From Ichthyophonus hoferi (Eukaryota; Opisthokonta; Ichthyosporea; Ichthyophonida; Ichthyophonidae), in the NCBI GenBank assembly GCA_002751075.1, contig NAOQ01001045.1, forward strand, positions 7,682 to 17,762: a stretch of DNA of 10,081 bases, read 5' to 3'. The notes below the pieces were generated by a model. It saw only the letters and a program-made list of their open reading frames with translations, was not told where the DNA came from and did no database searches. How positions within the stretch are numbered: the first letter of the stretch is position 1; each line of letters opens with the position of its first letter. Shown one piece after another: positions 1-7,200 of the stretch. Position numbers and translations under genes: made by a program.

Positions 1-200
1 TGTTGTATTGTATTGTGTTGTGTTGTATTGCATTGTATTTTATTATATTGCATTGTATTATATTGTATTGTATTATATTTTATTCCATTATATTATACCT
101 TAGTATACTATGCTATACCTTACTATACTCTACTATACCTTACTATACCTTACTCTACCTTACAATACTATACTCTATTTTATTATGCTCTACTATGCAG
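1..200 (+). repeat. Intron upstream of exon A, pentameric TATTG and CTATAC-type repeats
   Basis: The left edge is TATTG/TGTTG pentamers that grade into TTATACCTTACTATACTC-like imperfect repeats. The tract ends at the CAG acceptor. It is the 3' end of an intron whose 5' end is outside the window. Any translated product is a Tyr/Leu/Ile repeat artefact. Confidence 0.75.
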
Positions 201-290
201 TCCGAAGTACAGCGACATGTTAGAATACCTATCGTAGATGTGTTATTACAAGAAACTGCTAGTATAACAGACCTGGAGGAGGCTGCAAAG
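201..290 (+). CDS. Coding exon A (first visible exon)
   Basis: Thirty codons from SEVQRHVRIP to ITDLEEAAK, phase 0 at both ends. The acceptor is a CAG after a pyrimidine-rich run of CTACTATAC-type repeat. The donor is AAG|gtatgt, close to consensus. The peptide looks like a helix with regularly spaced Leu/Ile/Val. The open frame continues upstream into pure microsatellite, which is intron; the ATG at 195-197 is therefore not a credible start. Confidence 0.8.
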
Positions 291-3200
291 GTATGTAGTT
301 ATATGTTCATGTATATATGCATATGTATATGTATAGGTATATGTATATGTATAATTATACGTATCTTTACTTTAACGTATTCCTTAGTTAGTCTGCGTAT
401 ATACTGTTATCTATTCTGTCTGCATTCCCCTCCTATCTGTTCATATATATATATACGTATACATACATACATATATACATACATACATACATACATACAT
501 ACATACATACATACATACATACATACATACATACGTACGTACGTACATATGCCTATGCTTACCTTATCCTCCTCCCTTATAGCAACTACAAAATCTTGTT
601 CAAAAGAGAGAGACGCAAGAAGGTTTATTGTTTCCTAAGGCGGAATTGGCGTAATTGATTATCTTTGTCTATCTTGATATATATAGGTTTATATGTTGAT
701 ATGTATGTAGATAGATAGATAGATAGATTAGATGGATAGATAGAGAAATAGATAGATACATAGATAGATACATAGGTGGATATGTTTTTAAGTGGTTGAT
801 TTTATATATTATAAGACTTGATGTCAAATCAATTTTAACTATACTATATCATATTATATCATATAATATCTAGCTATATTTTACTATGTATTTTCCTAAC
901 CCCATTTGTTTTCTTTGTTTCTTCTATTTATTATTCCCTCTACATACACACATTATATACATATACATACATATATGCATGCCTACATACATACACACAT
1001 ATCTATTTAGGTCTGTATTATACACTCAAATGTTAGAGGAGCTAAAATCTTTTGCTGCCTCCATTTCAACCCCGCCTAAAGGTGCTCATATGGTAAACCT
1101 TTATAGTATATATTGCGCGTATTGTAGTATATAGTATAGTATAGTCTATAGTGTGTATATTTTATTAAATAGTATATAGTAAATATTGTGTATATTTTAG
1201 TATATAATACAGTATCATATAGTATGGTATAATATGGATATTATGGTATTTTAAAGTACAGTAGATTATAATATAGATCTTATAGTGTATTATATTATAG
1301 TATAGTATAGTATAATGTAATATAGCATAGTATAGCATAGTATAATATTGTATGTAGTATGTACAGTATAGCATTGTATCTGGCATGTATAGTATAGTAT
1401 CGTATCGTATAATATAGTATAATATAGTGTAATATAGTATAGTATAATATATAATATATAGTACATATTATAGTATATAGTATATATTATGTAGTATAGT
1501 GTATAATATAGTATAGTATAGTATAATATGTAAGGTGTGTGCTTGTTCTTACTTACTGGTGTTTCTACCCTATGTATATATAATCTACATATAATAGCTC
1601 CTGGGACTACTACAACATATACAAACTGAACCGTCCTCAACCTCTGGCAATAACGTCAAAATGGAAGAGGGTGAGCATGACGCACAGGGTACTGCTTGCT
1701 TTGTTGCTATCAGTGTTACCTATATATATATCTATCCATCTATTCGTCTACTTACTTGCCGCCTATCTATCTACTTACCTATATTATATTATATTATATT
1801 ATATTATATTGTATTATTACATCATATTATATTACATTATATTATATAATACTCTATTATAATACACAATACTATATTATATTATATTGTATTGTGTGAT
1901 ATTGTATTATAGTATATTGTAGTGTACTGTATTACATGTGTATATAGATATATATATTTATAACACAAAGATAATTGGCAAACCACCAATACAGACTGCT
2001 TTAAATATGTAATTAAGGCTATATACCATGTACCTAATAACTGAGGCATGATATTTTTCCTATCAGAGGGTATTGCCAACACCAATGCACTAATAGAGGC
2101 AGTGACGTCAGGGGAGATTGTGATTGGTGGACCTAATCTAGATCTACCAAATGGGGACACTATGGCTGTATGTGATTGGCTAATATGATTTGGTTAAATT
2201 AAATTAAGTTATATTCGATTGAATAGGTTAGTTTAGGGTAGGTGAGGATAGATTAAGATAAGATAGGATTAGATATAATATAATATAATAAGTTACGATG
2301 TAATTAAATCGTTAGTGGGGGTGTATGTGTATTTATAGTGTATTATAGTATATTATACATTTTAATTATAAAACTAACAGAATGCTTTGATTGGCAGGTG
2401 GAAGCAGTTAAAAATATGTGGACAGAGTTTGATAGGTGGAGGGGAATGTCAGAGAGAGAGAAACAGAGTTTTTTAAGTAATGTATGTGTAGTTTAGTATA
2501 GTATGATATAATATAGTATAGTATAGTATAGCGGAGTAGAGTATGGTATGATATACGGCGGTATATTATGGTATATTTTAGTATTGTATAGCATTTTATA
2601 GTATACTGTAGTGTAGTTTAATATAGTATAATAGGGTTTAGTGTATAATAGTAGTCTCGTATTATAGAGAGTAATACATTGTAATATAAGGTGGTGTAGG
2701 GTAGTATACTATAGCCTAATATAATATTATGAGTGTAGTAGAGTATAGTATATTGTATATTATGAAGGAGTATAAGATAATATAATATAATATAATGGAT
2801 TGTAATAGAGTATAATATCGTATAATATAGTTCATAATATAATAAGATAATAAGGTGTAAGAGAGCATTATATAATATGATATAATATAATACAATATAA
2901 TACCTAATCCCTCTCCCTCTCCCTTTCCCTCTCCCCTTTCCGCTCTCCCTATCTATTTTCTTCCCATCTACCAATTATATTATTAGGATCTGCCACAGCC
3001 AATTAAAGAGGAAAGCAGACCTCAAGCACTAATCAAATATGAGCCTGATGAGGTTGGCATAGTTACCATTCCCATCTCCATATATAAGATATAGGAAATA
3101 GAATATAGTGTGTGTAGTGTATAGTATATTGGGTATTAGATATAGTATGTAGGATATAAAATATAGGATATAAGATATAATGTAATGCGCTACAATAAGA

Positions 3201-5222
3201 TACAATATAATATAATATGGTATGATATAATATAATATAATATAATCTAATTTAAAACATTGCATTATATTATTTGTTAAAATATAGTATAATACAATAT
3301 TATAGAATGTAAGTTATGTATATATGTAATCTTATATCCATATTCCTATTAGATTCCTAGTATCTTAAGTATGTGGAGGTCAGAGAGAGACAGTGCTATA
3401 CACCAGCGGGCGGAGTTTAAGGGGCGCCAGGGTAATTATTTGCCGTACCAAGGAAGGGTATTCACTGGAAGGTATGATATAGTACAGGTTAGGGTATAAT
3501 GTAGCACATGAGACGAGAGAAGAAGAGAGTTAAGGATAGGGTAGGGCGGGGTAAACTATAGTATGGTATAAGAGAGTTGAAGAGAGAGGAGCACAGGAGA
3601 GGAGAGTATAGTATATGATATGATAAGGTATAATATATTGTAGTATAGTAAAGTTTAGTAGGGTACAGTATAGTATAGTATAGTATAGTATAGTATAGTA
3701 TAGTATAGTATAGTATAGTATAGTATAGTATAGTATGGTATGGTATATTATACTGTACTATACTGTGGTATACTATAGTATAATGTAGGGTAGTAGACTA
3801 CTTTTGCAATTTAACTAAATTTATTACTACGCAATATATGGGCCTATAACTGCCGTACTATTATTGTATTATAATATTATACTATCCATATTACTATACT
3901 ATTATCCTAGGGTGCTATTATTCTATCAGTTTATTATACTATTATACTACTACACTGTCATACTATTATTCGATTATATTTTTCACTTTCATACTATTAT
4001 GTCTACAATACATATGCTACCAACTTTATATGAAAGTACAAAGTATAATGCTGAATATATATTACAAGTATTTCCTATATCTCTATTATCACACGTATCT
4101 ACTCGTTTTTTTATACATATAGTTATTCCAGATCTTATTATTATTCCTACTCCTATTCCTATTCCTAGTAATGTTCCTATTTCTATTGTTTTTCCTATTG
4201 CTATTCCTATTCCTATTTTTATTACTATTTTTATTCTTGTGCTTATTTCTATTTCTATTCCTATTTCTCTTCCTATTGTTATTGTTATTCCTCCCCTTCC
4301 CCTCTCTCTTTCCCTCTGCCTCTCCCTCTTTCTATTTCTACTCTTGTTATTATTATTATTACTACCTTGAAATTATAAACCGTAACCTTACCCCATCTTT
4401 ATGTTTTTCCCTATCTAGAACTTCAACTCCAAGCACAAGGGGTGGCAGGAAGAGACCATTTTCTGGTGACAATGTAGAAGCACCTCCCTCTAAATATTCT
4501 ATAAACCCTATGTCACCCACCCACCATGATAGAATTGGTCACTATCGTGATAAGAACAGGCCTAGGTCAAGACTTGATAAAGAGAGTAGAGAAAGAGAGA
4601 GTAGAGAGAGAGAGAAGGGAAGAGAGAGAGGAGAGGTAGGGCTTGAAAGAGATAGAGATAGAGATAGAGATAGACCTAAGTATGAACGGATGTCTAAGGA
4701 CAGGGTACCTGGCTATATGCGTGAGGGGTATAGGGATAGAGTGAGAAGGGATAGGGACACCAGTAATAATAATAATAATCCAATGAGAGATAATGTGCCT
4801 TTTAATAAAAGGTGGAGATTGGACGAGATGGAGGAAAGAGCTGCATCTCCTTACATGGGTAGCATGGTGAGTATATATAATCTTGTGATATCTTATCATA
4901 TTATTATTTTGCCCATTTTATTTCTAAAATAGGTAACTCTTAAATCAATTCCTGTGCAAGATAGTCAAAACATACATAGATAATTATAATGAAAATGGAA
5001 TATAGTTATTTTTTTGTGTGTTGTAGTATGTAATCATATTATACACAATATAGAATATTACCTATTCATTGAACAATTTCTGGCATTTTAAAAGTAACTG
5101 GTATGTATTTATGTGTGTATGTATGTATGTAAATATTTTGACTGACTTGTCTCTTGTCTTTTTCTCCCCAGACCAAGAAGCCCCGTGTTGGAGATAGGGA
5201 CCGACCCCCTCCTGGCATGTAG
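201..5222 (+). CDS. 3' part of a ten-exon nuclear-type protein gene, family not recognised (5' end outside window)
   Basis: The spliced reading frame joins 201-290, 583-650, 1011-1092, 1598-1670, 2067-2167, 2398-2481, 2987-3052, 3353-3471, 4419-4866 and 5172-5222, about 393 residues, ending in TAG. Every intron is GT-AG and the phases (0,2,0,1,0,0,0,2,0) restore one open frame, which strongly supports the model. Residues 1-104 look alpha-helical, with amphipathic Leu/Glu/Lys patterns. Residues 105-227 contain Trp-bearing charged segments and the SUMO-consensus tetrapeptides VKME (about 100-103), IKEE and IKYE. Residues 228-377 form a disordered Arg-rich tail with RE/RD dipeptides. Basic clusters GRKRP, NKRWR and TKKPR look like nuclear localisation signals. 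RE/RD tails are common in splicing, mRNA-export and RNA-modification cofactors, so a nuclear RNA-related role is inferred. The protein start and any N-terminal domain lie upstream of the window, so the function stays open. Confidence 0.85.
459..548 (+). repeat. ATAC tetranucleotide microsatellite in intron A
   Basis: A nearly perfect run of ATAC units ends in three self-complementary ACGT/GTAC units. It sits between the donor at 291 and the acceptor at 582, with further TATATG repeats at about 300-360. Confidence 0.9.
583..650 (+). CDS. Coding exon B
   Basis: Sixty-eight bases reading QLQNLVQKRETQEGLLFPKAEL plus two bases of an Ala codon that the next exon completes. The acceptor follows a good pyrimidine tract (CTTATCCTCCTCCCTTATAG). 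The donor GGC|gtaatt is acceptable, and it is the one that keeps the frame into exon C. An earlier possible donor at 623 (GAAG|gtttat) would leave one base and break the frame. Confidence 0.75.
706..776 (+). repeat. GATA/TAGA microsatellite in intron B
   Basis: Imperfect tandem GATA units, interrupted by GATTAGATGG and GATACATA variants. The same intron has a shorter ATAC tract near 955-1000. Confidence 0.85.
1011..1092 (+). CDS. Coding exon C
   Basis: Enters with one base that completes Ala, then 27 codons from SVLYTQMLEELKSF to STPPKGAHM. Acceptor CTATTTAG|G, donor ATG|gtaaac, exit phase 0. The peptide begins as a clear amphipathic helix and ends in a Thr-Pro-Pro-Lys-Gly turn. The exon is visibly richer in G/C than the ATAC and TATAG repeats on either side. 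Confidence 0.78.
1105..1540 (+). repeat. TATAG pentamer array filling intron C
   Basis: Degenerate TATAG/TAATA pentamers occupy almost the whole 505-bp intron. Frequent single-base variants suggest an old, drifting array. The minus-strand ORFs across it read only Tyr/Ile/Leu repeats. Confidence 0.85.
1598..1670 (+). CDS. Coding exon D, contains a SUMO-consensus site
   Basis: Twenty-four codons plus one base, from LLGLLQHIQTEPSS to GNNVKMEE. The donor G|gtgagc is strong. The acceptor (CATATAATAG) has a poor pyrimidine tract, but it is the one that continues the frame from exon C. The peptide has a short Leu-rich helix, then a polar Ser/Thr/Asn linker with the sequence VKMEE (1655-1669), which fits the SUMO-acceptor pattern of hydrophobic-Lys-x-Glu. 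Confidence 0.75.
1719..1910 (+). repeat. CTAT then ATATT repeats in intron D
   Basis: CTAT-like units (about 1719-1778) are followed by a long ATATT pentamer array that ends in TATTG variants. The rest of the intron to 2066 is unique AT-rich sequence with a polypyrimidine stretch before the acceptor. Confidence 0.8.
2067..2167 (+). CDS. Coding exon E
   Basis: Two bases complete a Glu codon begun in exon D. Then come 33 codons from GIANTNALIEAV through GEIVIGGPNLDL to PNGDTMA. Acceptor TTTTTCCTATCAG, donor GCT|gtatgt. Using the AG two bases further on would run into an in-frame stop, so the first AG is chosen. The Gly/Pro/Asn-rich middle part looks like beta-strand and turn, unlike the helical exons before it. 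Confidence 0.8.
2168..2397 (+). other. Intron E with recognisable branch site
   Basis: The shortest intron (230 bp) holds degenerate TTAAATTAAG and GATAAGATAG repeats (about 2195-2295). A consensus CTAAC branch sequence lies at 2374-2378, 20 nt before the acceptor AG. Confidence 0.7.
2398..2481 (+). CDS. Coding exon F
   Basis: Twenty-eight codons, phase 0 at both ends, including the Trp-rich charged stretch NMWTEFDRWRGMSEREKQ. The acceptor TTGGCAG lies 20 nt after a consensus branch-site sequence CTAAC (2374-2378). The donor is AAT|gtatgt. The segment WRGMSERE resembles WRSERD in exon H, a small echo that may reflect a shared helix type rather than duplication. Confidence 0.82.
2490..2900 (+). 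repeat. TATAG/TATAA pentamer array in intron F
   Basis: Degenerate ATAGT and ATAAT pentamers, with the purine-rich strand on plus, fill most of the 505-bp intron. Confidence 0.82.
2909..2975 (+). repeat. CCCTCT hexamer pyrimidine tract before exon G
   Basis: CTCTCC/CTTTCC repeats run into the acceptor at 2986 and form an extended polypyrimidine tract. It may compensate for the weak donor on the other side of exon G (inference). Confidence 0.7.
2987..3052 (+). CDS. Coding exon G, contains two SUMO-consensus sites
   Basis: Twenty-two codons, phase 0 at both ends, with PIKEES (IKEE at 3002-3013) and LIKYEPDE (IKYE at 3032-3043). Both fit hydrophobic-Lys-x-Glu, and the second is followed by acidic residues, as in negatively charged SUMO motifs. 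The acceptor TATTAG lies after a long CCCTCT-repeat pyrimidine tract. The donor GAG|gttggc is weak. Retaining the intron would add 13 codons and then a stop. Confidence 0.75.
3100..3250 (+). repeat. ATATAG/ATATA repeats in intron G
   Basis: Degenerate GGATATAAAATATA-type and TATAA pentamers lie in the 300-bp intron. No other element is visible there. Confidence 0.7.
3353..3471 (+). CDS. Coding exon H
   Basis: Thirty-nine codons plus two bases, starting IPSILSMWRSERDS and ending in a Gly/Tyr/Arg-rich run (FKGRQGNYLPYQGRVFTG). Acceptor TTCCTATTAG, donor AG|gtatga. The two leftover bases join exon I to make Arg. The last third is basic, aromatic and probably disordered, marking the change from the folded part to the RD/RE tail. 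Confidence 0.82.
3668..3735 (+). repeat. Perfect TATAG pentamer array in intron H
   Basis: About 13 uninterrupted copies of TATAG, the cleanest array in the window, which suggests recent expansion. It is followed by TATGG variants and then by sequence of the opposite sense (TACTGTACTATACTG). Confidence 0.92.
4130..4290 (+). repeat. CTATTC hexamer repeat, pyrimidine strand on plus, intron H
   Basis: Imperfect TATTCC/TATTTC hexamers lead into a CCCTCTCTTTCC tract and then a TTA triplet run (4346-4362). The intron thus changes from purine-rich TATAG units in its first half to pyrimidine-rich units in its second. Long ORFs here translate the repeat (FLFLFL or IPIPIP) and are not genes. Confidence 0.85.
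4419..4866 (+). CDS. Coding exon I, large RE/RD-rich low-complexity exon
   Basis: One base completing Arg plus 149 codons, by far the largest exon. It opens with TSTPSTRGGRKRPFSG and then PMSPTHHD. Next come RE-type repeats (ESREREKGRERG), an RD tract encoded by four AGAGAT hexamers (4648-4674), a five-Asn run encoded by AAT repeats, and NKRWRLDEMEE. SP and TP dipeptides are possible phosphorylation sites. Acceptor CTATCTAG, donor ATG|gtgagt, nearly perfect. Such mixed-charge domains typically drive nuclear-speckle targeting. The GA-rich bases could also act as exonic splicing enhancers (inference). Confidence 0.88.
4648..4674 (+). repeat. In-frame AGAGAT hexamer repeat coding for Arg-Asp
   Basis: Four tandem AGAGAT hexamers plus a final AGA, inside exon I, encode the alternating RD tract. 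Since six bases are two codons, copy-number change keeps the frame. Confidence 0.9.
4867..5171 (+). other. Intron I
   Basis: The last intron, with near-perfect donor GTGAGT, CTGAC branch-type site at 5142-5146 and a long pyrimidine tract before CAG. Apart from a short TATG run (5111-5131) it is unique sequence, unlike the other introns. Confidence 0.8.
5172..5222 (+). CDS. Last coding exon J with stop codon
   Basis: Sixteen codons, TKKPRVGDRDRPPPGM, then TAG. The acceptor is the strongest in the gene: TCTTGTCTTTTTCTCCCCAG, with a CTGAC branch-type site at 5142-5146. The short basic tail ending Pro-Pro-Pro-Gly-Met continues the charge pattern of exon I. Confidence 0.85.
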   Translation, partial: TKKPRVGDRDRPPPGM

Positions 5223-5285
5223 AGAACTGTGTAGTATTTGATGTGTATAAAAAATAAAGGGGTAGTGTTTGTATGGACTGTCAGC
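5223..5285 (+). other. Short 3' UTR of the gene
   Basis: The sequence from the TAG stop to the expected cleavage zone is only about 60 nt. It contains a canonical AATAAA at 5253-5258 followed by G/T-rich sequence (GGGGTAGTGTTTGTATGG), the usual layout of a poly(A) site. The exact cleavage point cannot be read from sequence. Confidence 0.6.
5253..5258 (+). promoter_or_regulatory. Proximal poly(A) signal AATAAA
   Basis: Exact AATAAA 31 nt after the stop codon with a GT-rich element immediately downstream. Confidence 0.65.
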
Positions 5286-5305
5286 TGAAACATATGCTGT
5301 AGTTA

Positions 5306-5530
5306 TTATCTCTGTGATGAATGTAAAGAAGTGCCAATGCTCATTGGTTGATTCTCTGATGAACTGTCTGTAGTAATCTGACCACCAGTTGATCTAAAGT
5401 TTTTAATTTGAGGTCTTTTTCTGTTGTTGTTCAGAGGAGTCTTGCTCTCTTGGTTCACTGTTATCTTGACGATTTGCCCTTGCAAAATGTAGTTGACCAT
5501 TGCTATTTTAATAGTGAGGTCTTATGAGTC
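5306..5530 (-). CDS. Weak candidate terminal exon or chance ORF on the opposite strand
   Basis: The minus strand is open from just after a TAA near 5524 to a TAA at 5306-5308. From the ATG at 5498-5500 it gives 64 residues, beginning MVNYILQGQIVKITVNQ and ending in a Ser/Thr/Asn-rich tail. Local base composition is richer in G/C than the surrounding spacer, and an AG lies just upstream (TTAAAATAG). No partner exon, domain or minus-strand poly(A) signal was found, and an ORF of this length is expected by chance in a few kilobases. It would be tail-to-tail with the main gene if real. Confidence 0.15.
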
Positions 5531-5598
5531 AATAACTCTAGTTAGATTTGCACCCTGGATGTTAGTTTATATCCAAAAGTATAATATTCAGTAACATA

Positions 5599-5604
5599 AA
5601 TAAA
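5599..5604 (+). promoter_or_regulatory. Possible distal poly(A) signal AATAAA
   Basis: A second exact AATAAA followed at once by a T/GT-rich run (CTGTGTATGTTTTGTC). It would extend the 3' UTR to about 400 nt. AATAAA is common by chance in such AT-rich DNA; the downstream GT-rich element is the only extra support. Confidence 0.3.
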
Positions 5605-6639
5605 CTGTGTATGTTTTGTCAAAACAGCCCATTCTGTATTGTAGAAAAATATCTTTAATACTCTGTTTTTATCTACGTAAGGGATCTTAATTGGTAATTA
5701 GATATAAACATCAGTAATCCAAATAACAATATCCTATTTTAAACACTCATGACCCACATGCTAAAAAAGGTAATGTAAGCGTATCTATTATTGGTCAGAA
5801 TAAATTAATTTACATGAGGTTGTGGCCATGCCAATTGACTTATCAGGGTATGACCTTATGTCTATTAATGAATGCCCAGTTATTAAATAATTATAAATAA
5901 ATAATTGAACAAATAATAATAAAAACTATACAAGAAAGTCATAAGAAAATCAATGAAGGCTTCTTTAAATTGCTCATTTATTACAGCCATGACATTGTTC
6001 AGAGGGGAGAAATCACATTTGACAATTTTAATGTGTTGTTGTCTACAATTGAAATATAACATAACAAGATTATAGGTGATAATAATCAATCTATGATATA
6101 TGGACTGGCAACTCGAACCTTTGCTGTGATTTTCTCACTCTTCTTGGATTGCAGTTGATGATTCCAAATAAAGAATCAAAATTAAAAACTAAAGTGGATA
6201 ACATTTTAGTTTCACTACAAGATCATGTGTGTAGTAGACCTTGTCTTAGACAGAATTGTTTTTAATCAAGAAGTATATTATACCATTTATAGACTAATTA
6301 ATCATACAGCATTATTTAATTAAGACTAATGATTTTACTATATGCTGTTGGAAATAATTCTTTCACTTGACTATGATAGCCTCTTTCTTGTTATTGTTAT
6401 TTTATTTGCTTAATTATTATACAGAAAGATACTATTACCTATTTATTTTGATAAATATTTTTGGGAACAATCAGTGTTATTATTGGAGAATAGCTTGGTG
6501 CTAAAGGCTTGATAATCCTATAAGATTATAGAATAGTTATTAAAACTAGAATATTTAAATAATTTAGGTCTTTATTTATATAGCTATAATCATTTAATAT
6601 TATTAGCAATTGCTACTACATAGTCGGGAAAGATATTTG

Positions 6640-7200
6640 ATACGATCTAGTACGGAATGCCAATCCAAGATGGTCAGCCAAAATTGAACCAGTCAATAAC
6701 AGAGATTTCACGACCATATAATAACCTATTTAAGAGTATATATTTTGGAGTTCAAATTAGTCATTGCTTAGGCATTCTGTGTCAAAACAAGTTCAGTAAC
6801 TTTTTCCAATGAATCTACACTATTGCAACTACTAGGGGGAGTTACAGCAGCTTATATTTATATTGGGGCAACTGGATGCCTTCAACAATGCAGTCAACTG
6901 GCCATCTTCCAAAAATTGGCCGCTCAATTAACTGCAATCTCTTAGTCTTATCAACCTCCTGGGGTTATTCCTTAACTCCTGTTGACTTGTTTAGTAATAA
7001 AAATATTTTATGGCATATCTGTACTCCATGTATGCAAAAGGACATACTAAAACACCCTTTAATACAGTATTTCCTCTCCTTCTAGAAGAGTATAGGTCAC
7101 AGGGATGCTCTTGTCTCTTATTATTATTCCCAGCAATAGGTTAGTAGCAATATATAGTTGCTCTAATGACTTGTCCCCAGGTTGCATGGTCTCCAATTTT
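6640..7200. other. Slightly more G/C-rich spacer, perhaps flanking relic of the LINE trace
   Basis: This stretch is less AT-biased than its surroundings and holds one plus-strand ORF (6876-7085, 69 residues) without a recognisable domain. On minus it lies just downstream of the LINE-like trace, so it could be that element's 3' untranslated part (inference). I see no promoter, RNA gene or repeat in it. Confidence 0.3.

Larger units (their letters stand above)
5286..6640. other. AT-rich spacer, no convincing gene
   Basis: Apart from the weak minus-strand ORF above, the stretch holds only short ORFs. A minus-strand segment at 5945-6060 (acceptor-like TTGTAG, then a short open run) has no recognisable domain. 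No microsatellites of the kind found in the introns occur here, so the boundary with the gene is sharp in texture. Confidence 0.6.

Noticed and set aside
459-548. ATAC array considered as a CRISPR-like array
   Set aside because: It is a pure tetranucleotide microsatellite without spacers, in a eukaryotic intron.
3-638. 211-residue plus-strand ORF
   Set aside because: It reads through microsatellite, exon A, intron A and then exon B in the wrong frame. Only the exon A part (201-290) is coding.
1165-1899. Several Tyr/Ile/Leu-rich ORFs on both strands
   Set aside because: They are translations of TATAG and ATATT pentamer arrays inside introns C and D.
1882-2160. 92-residue minus-strand ORF
   Set aside because: It is the complement of exon E plus intron repeat; the plus strand has matching splice sites and phase.
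2618-3265. Minus-strand ORFs across introns F and G
   Set aside because: They are made of repeat translation and the complement of the CCCTCT tract; no coding signal.
3864-4370. 168-residue plus ORF with many Ile-Pro and Leu repeats, resembling a membrane protein
   Set aside because: It lies wholly within intron H and translates the CTATTC hexamer repeat; the hydrophobicity is a repeat artefact.
4567-4899. 110-residue minus ORF with an alternating Ser-Ile run
   Set aside because: It is the antisense shadow of the RD/RE codons of exon I.
201-5222. Identification as Virilizer/VIRMA, THO subunit or another named RNA cofactor
   Set aside because: The architecture (helical part, then Arg-rich tail) is similar in style, but no diagnostic motif of these families as I recall them could be found, so no name is given.
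5883-6089. 68-residue minus ORF with an acceptor-like TTGTAG
   Set aside because: It ends in AT-repeat translation (YYYLFNYLFIII), with no domain and no partner exon.
6101-6125. GGTTCGAGTTG on minus, like a Pol III B box or tRNA T-arm
   Set aside because: The T-arm stem does not pair, and no A box or other tRNA arms lie at the right distance, so neither a tRNA nor a tRNA-derived SINE is supported.
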